This document shows positions 43,955-52,781 of a stretch of 64,000 nt of DNA, one piece after another. Under the pieces are notes generated by a model. That model did no database searches. It was not told the DNA's origin and saw only the letters and a list, made by a program, of their open reading frames with translations. The DNA is from Glutamicibacter sp. JL.03c (GTDB lineage Bacteria > Actinomycetota > Actinomycetes > Actinomycetales > Micrococcaceae). The DNA lies in the NCBI RefSeq assembly GCF_025854375.1, contig NZ_CP107575.1:3410001-3474000 (forward strand), in the 5' to 3' direction. Position numbers and translations under genes: made by a program. Positions within the stretch are counted from its first letter, which is position 1; each line of letters starts with the position of its first letter.

Positions 43955-45316
43955 CTATTCAGCAAGGTCGAGCATTGGAGCGCTTCGCTTGAATCCGCCG
44001 GTAACGTAGGCAAGATATGCCAAGCCAATAACAATCCAGGCAATTCCGATAACCAGCGACAGCGCACTCAGGCTCGTCCACAACCAGATCGTCAGGACCA
44101 GCCCGATCAAGGGAAGAACCACGTAATTGAATGTCGCGGCGACCCCACGGTGACGATGGGCCAGGAAGAAATACTTGATCACCGCAAGGTTGACGGCCGA
44201 GAAAGCGACCAGTGCGCCGAAGCTGATCATCGCCGAGACCATTTCAAGGCTTGCGAAGAGCGATGTCAGGGAAATGACAGAGACGATGATGATCGCGAAG
44301 GTAGGCGTTTTGAATCGGGGGTGCAAATAGCCGAAGATCTTTTTCGGCAACACGCCGTCACGGCCCATGCTGAAGAGGATTCGCGAAACCGAAGCCTGCG
44401 AAACCAGCGCTGAACCCATCGCTCCGCAGATGAACCCGGCAGTGAAGAAAATCGATAAGAACTGGCCACCAGCGGTAAACACCACTTGGATGGACGCAGA
44501 ATCAGCGTTCTCGAACTGGTGCGAAGGGAAGACCAAATGCGAGACGTAGGCCAGCGCGATGAACAGCAGCCCGCAGATCAATGTTGTCAGGATAATCGCG
44601 CGCGGCAGATCCCGCTTCGGATTGCGAGCTTCTTCGGCGAATGTCGTGATCGAGTCGAAGCCCAGAAACGAGAGACAGAGAATCGCCGCTCCCGCAGCAA
44701 GCGGAGCGAATCCGGTGGCCTCGCCGGTTCCCCGCAGCGGGGCCATCAGATCAACACCACCCTGGCCTCGCAAGTAGGCGATAGAGAATCCGATGAACAG
44801 GATGATGAACAGGAATTGGAAGCCAATGATCACGATATTTGTTCGCGCTACCGAGACAATGCCTATGACATTCAGAACCGTAACCAGCAGCATCCCGGCA
44901 AGCATGAACACCCAGGGCGGAACTGCAGGGAAGAACTCGTTGAGGTAGATCCCCAAGAGCAAATAATTGATCATCGGCAGGAAAAGATAGTCCAGCAGCA
45001 AGGCCCAGCCTGCCATGAAGCCGACGTTCGCCCCGAAAGACCTCTGGGTGTAAACGTAAGCGGAACCGCCTACAGGAAATGCCCGGGACATCAGGCCATA
45101 GGACCGCGCGGTGAAAAGCATCGCCAGCAACGTAATCGCGTAGGCAACCGGCAGGCGCCCGCCGGTAATTTCGGTAACGATCCCATAGGTGCTGAAGATC
45201 GTCAGCGGCACCATGTAAACCATGCCAAAGAGCACGAGATTGGGCAGTCCCAGCACTCGATGCATCTGCGCAGACCCACCGGGGCTAGTCTCGGACGTCC
45301 GTTCCAGCTGATTCAT
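43955..45316 (-). CDS. APC-family amino acid/polyamine permease
   Basis: This 453-aa transporter has twelve predicted membrane segments with the APC pattern: HRVLGLPNLVLFGMVYMVPL, PVGGSAYVYTQRSFGANVGF (segment 3 with the GGSAYVY motif) and ILCLSFLGFDSITTFAEEA and RNPKRDLPRAI, and GALVAFSAVNLAVI. The frame is open to 45379, but the ATG at 45316 with AGAGGG upstream gives the usual N-terminus (MNQLERTSET). No substrate can be inferred. Confidence 0.87.
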   Translation of the reverse strand: MNQLERTSETSPGGSAQMHRVLGLPNLVLFGMVYMVPLTIFSTYGIVTEITGGRLPVAYAITLLAMLFTARSYGLMSRAFPVGGSAYVYTQRSFGANVGFMAGWALLLDYLFLPMINYLLLGIYLNEFFPAVPPWVFMLAGMLLVTVLNVIGIVSVARTNIVIIGFQFLFIILFIGFSIAYLRGQGGVDLMAPLRGTGEATGFAPLAAGAAILCLSFLGFDSITTFAEEARNPKRDLPRAIILTTLICGLLFIALAYVSHLVFPSHQFENADSASIQVVFTAGGQFLSIFFTAGFICGAMGSALVSQASVSRILFSMGRDGVLPKKIFGYLHPRFKTPTFAIIIVSVISLTSLFASLEMVSAMISFGALVAFSAVNLAVIKYFFLAHRHRGVAATFNYVVLPLIGLVLTIWLWTSLSALSLVIGIAWIVIGLAYLAYVTGGFKRSAPMLDLAE

Positions 45317-45656
45317 GGCAACCCTCTCTGCCAGCGGATAGCCATGGATCGTCGCGTATGACGCGTTTGCGAGTCGCACCCGAGGCTAAAAAATAATGAA
45401 GACCGTTCACTTAATGTAGTGACACCCCTCACCAATGACAAGAGGCAGGAAGGATTCATCACCCGCATTTCGGGCGTATGAATGGGCTTGGGCAACCCCG
45501 GAGATCACTATTATTCTGCTCAGCGAACGAGACTGACTAGGGAATTCGCCTCGTTCACGCAGGATGGGTGCAGCGCAAGCCAGAGCATGGATCCTTCGTG
45601 AATAAATTTATAAGATTAATTTGAAGGAAACATTGAGCAAGGAATATTTCCTTCCC
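45317..45656. other. 340-bp intergenic region
   Basis: No gene seen. A weak hairpin, GAACGAG (45525-45531) with CTCGTTC (45550-45556), is present between the permease promoter and the end of the TetR gene; it could end TetR transcription. Confidence 0.4.
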
Positions 45657-46322
45657 CTAGGACTGCGCCACTTCACGCTCAATGGCGGCAATGATGGCCC
45701 GCAGCCCAAACTCGAACGACTGGTCACTAACGGTTGTCCTGGCTTGATGGGCGTATTTTTCGCCTAGTTCCATCACCTCGCCATGGCTGCTCTGGACAGC
45801 GCCCTCGCCAGCTACTGGCACTGTGGTCACGTGCGCACCAGGCGCGACGATATCCAACACCGCGCCTACGACTAGCGACTCGATTGCTACCATCATCATC
45901 AGAATTCGCGGGACGGCGACGCCTGCACGCCGCAGGATTCGTCCCATCTCCTCGTAAATGACCCCTGATTCCGATTCCTCCGAAATCGGAGTTGCGACAA
46001 TCAACTCCGCAGCAGCAGGCACTTTCAACAGCGCTTCCCGGAAAAGAACCGAGAAATGGAACAAGGCCTCGGTCCACGGCAGATCCGCCAGCATGCTTCG
46101 GTCAATGGAACGCACGATGTCGCGCCTCATGAGGTTGACCAGATGTTGGCGATTATCAACATGGTTGTACAGCGCTGGCGTGCGAACGTCGAGCGAGCGC
46201 GCCAGCCGGCCCATGGAGAATTCCTCTGACCCCACCTCATCGAGCAAGGCGAATGCCGCCTCGACAATGACCTGCTGGGTAAGTATCGGCGTTGCGGGAC
46301 GTCCTGCGACTCGTTGCGACAT
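45657..46322 (-). CDS. TetR-family transcriptional regulator (TetR_C-like)
   Basis: This 221-aa regulator has the TetR N-terminal domain (VIVEAAFALLDEVGSEEFSM, GRLARSLDVRTPALYNHVDN) and a C-terminal domain like that of tetracycline repressor-type proteins. The frame is open to 46400, but the ATG at 46322 with AGGAAG 7 nt upstream is preferred. It is divergent from the amidohydrolase gene and probably regulates it. Confidence 0.87.
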   Translation of the reverse strand: MSQRVAGRPATPILTQQVIVEAAFALLDEVGSEEFSMGRLARSLDVRTPALYNHVDNRQHLVNLMRRDIVRSIDRSMLADLPWTEALFHFSVLFREALLKVPAAAELIVATPISEESESGVIYEEMGRILRRAGVAVPRILMMMVAIESLVVGAVLDIVAPGAHVTTVPVAGEGAVQSSHGEVMELGEKYAHQARTTVSDQSFEFGLRAIIAAIEREVAQS

Positions 46323-46405
46323 GCGATTCTTCCTGCTTGGTGGGGGCCAATCAATCTCCATCAAATCATGGACAGCAAATTGCGTCGACGTTAGACTCAA
46401 AAATA

Positions 46406-46420
46406 ATTAACAGCATTAAT
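46406..46420. promoter_or_regulatory. Dyad in the TetR/amidohydrolase promoter
   Basis: ATTAA-CAGCA-TTAAT is an inverted repeat in the divergent promoter, 17 bp before the amidohydrolase start, which is preceded by TTGGAG. Confidence 0.4.
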
Positions 46421-46436
46421 ATTTTGGAGTAAGTCG

Positions 46437-48062
46437 ATGCCTGGTCCTCAGACCGTGCTCTACGCACGAACAATCCACACGCTCGGGACAGCGGAAGACG
46501 TATCAGCCATAGGCATCACCGACGGCCTGATTTCCCACCTGGGCACCGCCAGCGAGGCCGCCGGGTGGATCACAGCGGATACCGAGGTCATCGATTACGG
46601 CGAAGCCGCCATCACGCCCGGGCTGGTCGACGCCCATATTCACCCGGTGTTCGGCCAATCAGTCGCTCGCGGGGTATTCCTCGGAGACGCTAGAACCGTG
46701 GAGGAAGCAAGCCTGCGGCTCGCCGAGTACGCAAGCAAGCTCGGCCCGAAGGAGATCGTCCTCGGCCACGGATTGAACGTCTCTATTTTTGGCGCGTCTG
46801 AACCAAGCAGCGGTTTTATCGACAGTGCGTTGGCGGGCCGGCCTGCCTACATCTCGTGCTTCGATGCCCATTCGGCACTGGCATCGAAGTCGATGCTTCA
46901 GCTCGCCGGAGTAAGAGGAACCGAGACGTTCACGGACGGCTCCAGCGTGGTTGTCGATGAAAACGGCGTACCTACAGGCTTTCTCCGCGAGTTCGCGGCG
47001 ATGGCCCTGGTTGAATCCGCATTGCCGCCCTTGAGCATCGATGACAAGGTTGACGCGGTTTATCGGCTTTTCATCAACATGGCTGCCAGCGGGCTCACCG
47101 GCGGAGAAATGCTTGACCTGGCAGACCCTGATTCATTAGAAATCTTCCGCCGGTTGGAAGCACGCGGCGACTTGCCGATCAAGCTACGCATCGCCCCATG
47201 GATCATGGCCAGCGACGATACCGGAACCCTGGACCAGATGATCGATCTCCAAGGCACTCACGGACGGCGCTGGCATGTTCGGGGAGTCAAGCTCATGATC
47301 GACGGGACGATCGATAACGGCACCGCGTGGCTCTATGAACCAGACACCGAGGGCGAATCCACCGCCTCCCTGTATTTGAATCCAGGGCAATACGTCCAGA
47401 ACCTGCGATCCCTCGACGAAGCCGGGGTGACAACCACGACGCACGCCATCGGCGATCAAGGAATCGGTTACGTTATTTCAGCCATCGCGGATCTTCCCAA
47501 GAACGGCTTACGCCACCGAATCGAACACCTGGAGGAGATCAACGACCAAGACTTTGCCCGCTTGAAGGATTCCGGTGCGACCATCAGCATGCAGCCCACG
47601 CACTGCACCCATTTTGTCCGTGCCGATGGCACCGATACCTGGTCCCGCCGCTTGGGCGAGCACCGCTCGGGCTTTGCTTTCCGCCTGCGCGATGTGAAGG
47701 ATGCGGGGCTTGTCCTGGCGCTTGGATCGGATTGGCCTATTGCGCCCTTCGACCCGCGCTTGATCATGGCTGATGCGCAGACCAGGCGCCGCACGGAAGT
47801 GCCTGGAAGCGATAGCGCGTACCCCCGCCACAAGCTTTCTGCGCTTGAGGCTTTGGAAGGCTACACCGTGAACGTGCACGAAAGCTCGGGCGCTAGGGGC
47901 GGACGGATAGAGGTTGGGCTGCCTGCCGATCTGAGTATTTTTGCCGCGGATCCGTTGGGCGTTTCACCTGAGGAACTTTGTTCCCTGGAAGTGCTCGGCA
48001 CATACGTGGACGGCCAATTAGTCGACCTTGGCGCCAAGCTGGTGGACGCCGCCGTTGTTTGA
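46437..48062 (+). CDS. Amidohydrolase family protein (YtcJ-like)
   Basis: This 541-aa metal-dependent hydrolase has the amidohydrolase start TPGLVDAHIHPVFGQSVARG (HxH metal ligands) and later TTTHAIGDQGIGYV, LRHRIEHLEEINDQDF, MQPTHCTHF and LALGSDWPIAPFDPR (Asp ligand). The YtcJ group acts on C-N bonds of unknown substrates. GRIEVGLPADLSIFAADPLG at the end is typical. It is divergent from a TetR gene and convergent with an EamA transporter. Confidence 0.88.
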   Translation: MPGPQTVLYARTIHTLGTAEDVSAIGITDGLISHLGTASEAAGWITADTEVIDYGEAAITPGLVDAHIHPVFGQSVARGVFLGDARTVEEASLRLAEYASKLGPKEIVLGHGLNVSIFGASEPSSGFIDSALAGRPAYISCFDAHSALASKSMLQLAGVRGTETFTDGSSVVVDENGVPTGFLREFAAMALVESALPPLSIDDKVDAVYRLFINMAASGLTGGEMLDLADPDSLEIFRRLEARGDLPIKLRIAPWIMASDDTGTLDQMIDLQGTHGRRWHVRGVKLMIDGTIDNGTAWLYEPDTEGESTASLYLNPGQYVQNLRSLDEAGVTTTTHAIGDQGIGYVISAIADLPKNGLRHRIEHLEEINDQDFARLKDSGATISMQPTHCTHFVRADGTDTWSRRLGEHRSGFAFRLRDVKDAGLVLALGSDWPIAPFDPRLIMADAQTRRRTEVPGSDSAYPRHKLSALEALEGYTVNVHESSGARGGRIEVGLPADLSIFAADPLGVSPEELCSLEVLGTYVDGQLVDLGAKLVDAAVV

Positions 48063-48106
48063 GCTCGGCATCCCGGCAAAGCCCCGCGGCACCCCCTGCC
48101 GGTTGA

Positions 48107-49030
48107 TTATTGGCTGATGCCTTCCAGCGAATCTGCCAGCCTCGCCGCCTTGCCCCGACGACGCGGACGCAGCTCGCTGGCCAGCGATCCAGCCACGATG
48201 AGCAGCGCGCCGGCAATGGCCACCGGCGGCAGCCGGTCTCCGGCGATACGACCGATGATCGCGGCCCAGACAGGTTCTCCGGCATAGATAATTGTGGCCT
48301 TCGTCGGCGAGACCGACTTCTGCGCCCAGTTCATCGCAAGCTGGATCATGCAGCTAGCCACGCCGAGGGCCACTGAAGCAATGACCCACACCCACGAGAA
48401 CTCCGGGACCTGCTCGCCGACGGCAGGAACCGCCAGAAACCCGAGCACCCCTGCTACCAATAACTGCACCACGGTGACGCGCCCAAGATGCACCTTGCCG
48501 GCGAACCAGCCAATGAGAATGATCTCCAGGGCAATTGGCAATGTGCTGATAATCGTGACGAGCTCGCCCGTGCCGAAGGTGAGCCCAACGCTTCCGGGGT
48601 CGGCCAAGAGAACAAGCCCGATGAAGGCCAGTGACACGCCGATCCAAGTGAGCAGCCCCGGCTTCTTGCGGAAGACAACCCATTGCAGCAACGGCACCAG
48701 CGGAACATAGAGGGCGGAGATGAAGGCCGAGGTGCTGCTGTTGAGCGTCTGCAATCCGGCGGTTTGCAGGCCGTAACCGAAGAAGATCATGACTCCAATG
48801 GCCGTGCCGGCACCTATTTCCTTGAAAGTCAGGCCCTTGAGTGCCCGCGCGAAGAGCAGGGCGCTGATCAGGCCTGCAGTGATAAACCGCATCCCAACGA
48901 AGAACCACGGGCCGCTGTGTTGCACGGCAATGTGGATGATCAGAAAGGTTGCGCCCCAGACAACCGTGGCAAGGACCAAGACCACTTCTTGGCGGGAGAA
49001 CGCACGCCACCGGAACTCATTGTGCAACAT
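48107..49030 (-). CDS. EamA/DMT-superfamily transporter
   Basis: This protein of about 307 aa has ten predicted membrane segments in two EamA repeats. The first begins VLVLATVVWGATFLIIHIAV and includes LNSSTSAFISALYVPLVPLL; the second includes TKATIIYAGEPVWAAIIGRI, the usual DMT signature. Such carriers export amino acids or metabolites. The frame opens at 49039; the ATG at 49030 is also possible. It is divergent from an XRE-cupin regulator, a pairing common for amino-acid exporters. The operator overlaps its start codon. Confidence 0.86.
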   Translation of the reverse strand: MLHNEFRWRAFSRQEVVLVLATVVWGATFLIIHIAVQHSGPWFFVGMRFITAGLISALLFARALKGLTFKEIGAGTAIGVMIFFGYGLQTAGLQTLNSSTSAFISALYVPLVPLLQWVVFRKKPGLLTWIGVSLAFIGLVLLADPGSVGLTFGTGELVTIISTLPIALEIILIGWFAGKVHLGRVTVVQLLVAGVLGFLAVPAVGEQVPEFSWVWVIASVALGVASCMIQLAMNWAQKSVSPTKATIIYAGEPVWAAIIGRIAGDRLPPVAIAGALLIVAGSLASELRPRRRGKAARLADSLEGISQ

Positions 49031-49040
49031 AATGCACAAT
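49019..49040. promoter_or_regulatory. Perfect inverted repeat overlapping the transporter start codon
   Basis: ATTGTGCA (49019-49026) and TGCACAAT (49033-49040) are exact inverted copies 6 bp apart. A further GTGCAC lies at 49057-49062, at the XRE-cupin start. It is the probable site of that regulator, placed over the EamA initiation region. Confidence 0.65.
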
Positions 49041-49056
49041 CTTATGGTGAATAATA

Positions 49057-49617
49057 GTGCACATGCAAACGAGCGACAGCACAGATGTCCTGACCCACGT
49101 CAGCAGAAATGTTCGCCGGCTACGCCTGGCCACGGGCCTGAGCCAGGCGGCACTGGCCGACCAATCAGGAGTCAGCCGGCGCACGGTCATCAAGCTGGAA
49201 GCCGGCGAAGCGAACATCAGCCTCACCGGACTCGACCGGCTTGCCGAATCGCTGGGCGTGACATTCGTCGATTTGGTTGCGGAGCCCACGGCTCCAAGAT
49301 CCTCGGTCAACGAAGCCGTTTGGAGAGGGCAGCATCCGCAGAGCGTTGGGACGCTGATGGCCTCGGTTCCTGCCAACAAGGAAGCGCAGCTTCTGAGCTG
49401 GTCGCTTGATCCGGGAGAAAGCTATGTCGGCGAACCTGATCCTGCGGGTTGGTCAGAAATGATTCTTGTTGTCGAAGGCGAGCTCCGCATTCAGACCACA
49501 GGAGAAACAGTGCTGCGCGCCGCTGGCGAGCATTACGCATTCGCTACGAATCAAGACTTCTCCTACATCAATCAGAGCCAGCAGCTCACGCGCTTTGCCC
49601 GGATTGTCGTGAGCTGA
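49057..49617 (+). CDS. XRE-family regulator with cupin domain
   Basis: This 186-aa protein joins an N-terminal helix-turn-helix of the Cro/CI type (RNVRRLRLATGLSQAALADQ, SGVSRRTVIKLEAGEANISL, about residues 17-60) to a C-terminal small cupin barrel (about 115-185). Such proteins repress transporters or catabolic genes and sense small ligands through the cupin. It starts at GTG 49057 or ATG 49063, without a clear ribosome binding site, so it may be leaderless. It is divergent from the EamA transporter. Confidence 0.87.
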   Translation: MHMQTSDSTDVLTHVSRNVRRLRLATGLSQAALADQSGVSRRTVIKLEAGEANISLTGLDRLAESLGVTFVDLVAEPTAPRSSVNEAVWRGQHPQSVGTLMASVPANKEAQLLSWSLDPGESYVGEPDPAGWSEMILVVEGELRIQTTGETVLRAAGEHYAFATNQDFSYINQSQQLTRFARIVVS

Positions 49618-49696
49618 TCAGCAAGCTGGCGTTTGATTCTTCCTTGCAGGACGCGAGGGCCAGCAGATATCTCGCGATACCCGCTGGCCATGCGCA

Positions 49697-50716
49697 TCAG
49701 CTGTCCGACTGCTCCGAAGATGAGCTCATTGCTCCATTGTCGTTAGGCGGCATGGACGGAGCTCCTGACGGTGGAGTGCCACCGGGGCCGCCCGAGGGAG
49801 GAGTTCCTCCTTGCCCGCCTGGACCACCGGACGGTGGCGTACCGCCTCCCATGCCGCCGCCATCCGGCGCAGAACCGCCTGCCGGTTCGGTAGCGGTATC
49901 AACGTTGACCGTGAGTTTCACCATGTACCCGGACGTGGCATCGCCGGTCACGGTAGCCAGCTGCGAAGCCCCTCCGTCGTCGCCGAAGACATTGTCGCTC
50001 TCCAAGGTCAGATCTTCCAGATTTGCCACGGACTGCTCATATCCCTTGGTAGCGAATACGACATCACAGATGTCTTCCGGCAACGCCACCTGGGAGGTGG
50101 CAATCGCCTTGGTGGAGTCGGTAATGGACTGCGCATCCGGGTAGATTTCAAAGTGGATGTGGGGCCAGCGTCCCACATAGCAAGCCGGGAAGATACTGGT
50201 GTACCGCACCAGGCCGTTGCCGTCTGCCACCTGGACTCCGCGCAGATAGTTCTCGTTTTCCAGACCCGTGGAGTACATGGAGTATCCGCCATCGCGGTCG
50301 CAATGCCAGACATAAACTGACACGTCCTTGAACGGCTTGTTGCCGTTGGCCATATCCACGATGTTCAGTTCCAGGGTCATCGGAATGCCTTCGGCGGTGG
50401 CGGTGCTTTCACCGAAGCTCGAACGAATGTCGCTTCGAACAATGCCACTTTGTTCCAAGACATCCGGGCCATTGGAACCATCTCCCGGATAGGGGCCAGC
50501 GGTTTCATCGGGGATCTCGGCAACGCCAGAGGAGCTTGAGCTGGAAGCTGGCGAGCACGCTGCAAGGGCCAGGCCCACGGCGCCTAGCCCTACTCCGGCT
50601 AGAACCTTGCGCCGCTCGATCAGCGTTCCGACATCGAAGGCTAAACCCTGATCTTCGAGGTCTTCCTCCGGCCGAGGCAAGTCGCGATTGCCGTATCTAC
50701 GTGGCGGGATCTTCAT
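49697..50716 (-). CDS. Lipoprotein-type intradiol ring-cleavage dioxygenase-like protein
   Basis: This 339-aa protein has a signal sequence (about residues 33-54) ending in the lipobox LAAC, with Cys54 as the predicted lipid-modified residue, and a basic ERRK at its start. The central domain matches the intradiol dioxygenase fold: DETAGPYPGDG, VSVYVWHCDRDGGYSMY and FPACYVGRWPHIHFEIYP supply the Tyr and His iron ligands. The last 65 residues form a Gly/Pro/Ser-rich tail with repeats of GG-PPSGGPGG type. AGGAG 8 nt before the ATG sets the start. An extracellular role and substrate are unknown. Confidence 0.84.
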   Translation of the reverse strand: MKIPPRRYGNRDLPRPEEDLEDQGLAFDVGTLIERRKVLAGVGLGAVGLALAACSPASSSSSSGVAEIPDETAGPYPGDGSNGPDVLEQSGIVRSDIRSSFGESTATAEGIPMTLELNIVDMANGNKPFKDVSVYVWHCDRDGGYSMYSTGLENENYLRGVQVADGNGLVRYTSIFPACYVGRWPHIHFEIYPDAQSITDSTKAIATSQVALPEDICDVVFATKGYEQSVANLEDLTLESDNVFGDDGGASQLATVTGDATSGYMVKLTVNVDTATEPAGGSAPDGGGMGGGTPPSGGPGGQGGTPPSGGPGGTPPSGAPSMPPNDNGAMSSSSEQSDS

Positions 50717-50899
50717 GGCTGTTCTCCTGACGCAAAGAGTCTGAAATAAGTACGCATCTACAGCCTAGGAAGGATGGCAGAGGGCGGGCCCAGCTTGCCC
50801 TGTGGGGTTCCTATGCCGATGAACGCGCTCTCTTCCACTGGCATCCGTGAACCACTAAGGTGATGATCAGCCACCCGAACACCTGCCGATGGAGCTTCC

Positions 50900-51928
50900 G
50901 TGTCCTTAGCCTTGCCCCAGCCAACTGCGCCACATCCATCCACGGCTCCGGCGTTGAATTGGGGAATCCTGGGACCGGGGTGGATTGCCGGGCAATTCGC
51001 GACCTCGCTGAATTCTTTGACCCAGAGCCGCATCGCCGCCGTGGGTTCACGCAGCCAAGAACGCTCCACGCAGTTCGCCCGGACCCATGGCGATAGCGAC
51101 ACCCGAGCTTACGATTCCTATGACCAGGTGCTTAGCGACCCGTCAGTGGACGTGGTCTATATCGCCGTCCCGCACAGCGGACATGCGCAACTAGCCATCA
51201 AGGCCATCAACGCCGGCAAGCATGTCCTGGTCGAGAAGCCGATGACCCTCAACGCGGACCAAACCCAGCAGGTAATCACTGCTGCCAGAACTGCCGGCGT
51301 TTTCGCCATGGAAGCCATGTGGTCACGCCTCTTGCCCGTCGGCAACGTGATAGCGCAAATCCTGGAATCACGGCTGCTCGGCGAGATCCTCTCCATCAGC
51401 GCGGACTTCGGAGCCAAATTCCCGGTCGATCCCGCCTCCCGGATTTACGATCCTGCCCTCGGCGGCGGTGCCCTGCTCGATGTCGGGATCTACCCTGTCG
51501 CATTCAGCGCCATGCTCTCCCCTGCCAAACAGCTGCTGCACGCATCAGGCCGGATGACCCAGACAGGAGTCGACGCATCTTTCACGGCACTGCTTGCCAA
51601 CAACGACGGGTCCACCTCCAGCATCTTCAGCAGCATCGAGACCGATTCGCCGCAGGCCGCCTGGATCGCCGGGACCGAGGCGACCTTGGAAGTGGAGCGC
51701 CCCATTTTTGCCAGCTCACGGCTCGTGCTGCGCAACTCAGATGGCGGTATCGCCGACAGCCAAGACTTCACGGAGCACTCCCCTGCCACCGGTTTGGGCT
51801 GGGAAGCCGCGCACGTCGCCCGATGCATCAGCGAAGGACTGCTTGAGTCGCCCATCATGCCGCTGGATGAGTCCCTGGCGATCGCGCACACCCTGGACCG
51901 GATCGCAGCGCAGCTGCTCAAAAGCTAG
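50900..51928 (+). CDS. Gfo/Idh/MocA-family oxidoreductase
   Basis: This 342-aa NAD(P)-dependent dehydrogenase has the Rossmann start NWGILGPGWIAGQFATSL, the segment VDVVYIAVPHSGHAQLAIKA and GKHVLVEKPMTLNADQ, which contains the catalytic EKP motif, and a C-terminal substrate domain with LGEILSISADFG and YDPALGGGALLDVGIYP. It resembles dehydrogenases acting on sugars, inositols or trans-dihydrodiols. It starts with GTG at 50900 with GGAG upstream. Its stop shares CTAG with the convergent hydrolase gene. Confidence 0.88.
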   Translation: MSLALPQPTAPHPSTAPALNWGILGPGWIAGQFATSLNSLTQSRIAAVGSRSQERSTQFARTHGDSDTRAYDSYDQVLSDPSVDVVYIAVPHSGHAQLAIKAINAGKHVLVEKPMTLNADQTQQVITAARTAGVFAMEAMWSRLLPVGNVIAQILESRLLGEILSISADFGAKFPVDPASRIYDPALGGGALLDVGIYPVAFSAMLSPAKQLLHASGRMTQTGVDASFTALLANNDGSTSSIFSSIETDSPQAAWIAGTEATLEVERPIFASSRLVLRNSDGGIADSQDFTEHSPATGLGWEAAHVARCISEGLLESPIMPLDESLAIAHTLDRIAAQLLKS

Positions 51929-52731
51929 TGAATCGGCTGCGCCGCGTGCAGTGCGCCATGCTTCGCCACGTCATCCATCAGGATCTGCGGCCAGGCATTC
52001 ACCTCATCGCGGGTGCTGGCCACCTGCAACCTCGCTTGGGGCAGCGCGTATAGCAACGCCTGCGCGGTAGTCACCGGGTGGGAGGGGTCCTCGGTCCACG
52101 CCAGGATATGCGCGGGCACGGTGACGCGCGCCAGATCCGCAAGCTGTGGCAGATCGCTGGCGGCCGCGCCCCGGAAAATGGTCGGCAATAGCTCCGGAGA
52201 ATTATCCGGCAGGGTCATCGGGTTCCCGACGGTCGCCGGAGGGACCGGCTGATTGATATCGGCTTGGACAAAGGCATCCCAGCCCTCGGTTTCCAGCACC
52301 CTGGCATGGTTCAAGTACGCTTGCGACTTCGCCTTGCGGGACTCCCAGGCAGTTGGCGGAAGCAGCAGGGTCAGCCCGCAAAAGCGTCCTGGTTCCTTGA
52401 TCGCAGCGTAGAGCAAGGTGGCACAACCCATGGATGGTCCTACGCCATAGACCTTTTCGCCCGGGAAGTACTCGTGCAGCAGAGCCAGCAGATCATCCGC
52501 CAAATTCTGCCACTCGTAGTCTTCAACGACGGTTTGCCCGGTGGATTCGCCGTGCCCGCGGGCATCGTAGCGCAGCAGCCGCGTGCCGCTTAGCCCCCGG
52601 CCCAAATCCATATTCAGCACGCGGTCCCGCGCCCGGCTGGAGGTCAAGCCATGGAGCTGGACTACCGGATGTCCGCCTTCATCACTGAATTCCACGTCAA
52701 GTTCAGCGCCTTGAACACTAAATTTCGCCAT
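51925..52731 (-). CDS. Alpha/beta hydrolase
   Basis: This 268-aa protein has the alpha/beta-hydrolase fold with VVQLHGLTSSRARD (oxyanion region), LLRYDARGHGEST and the nucleophile elbow VGPSMGCATLLYA (Ser). The general acid is probably Asp in AWTEDPSHP. The usual late His is weaker (ATSRDEVNAWPQ carries none), so the third catalytic residue is not obvious. Substrate unknown. It is convergent with the Gfo/Idh gene. Confidence 0.83.
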   Translation of the reverse strand: MAKFSVQGAELDVEFSDEGGHPVVQLHGLTSSRARDRVLNMDLGRGLSGTRLLRYDARGHGESTGQTVVEDYEWQNLADDLLALLHEYFPGEKVYGVGPSMGCATLLYAAIKEPGRFCGLTLLLPPTAWESRKAKSQAYLNHARVLETEGWDAFVQADINQPVPPATVGNPMTLPDNSPELLPTIFRGAAASDLPQLADLARVTVPAHILAWTEDPSHPVTTAQALLYALPQARLQVASTRDEVNAWPQILMDDVAKHGALHAAQPIH

Positions 52732-52781
52732 AATCCAAGTCCGCTTCTGTCATAGACGATCTTGGGTAATAGGATAACGCC

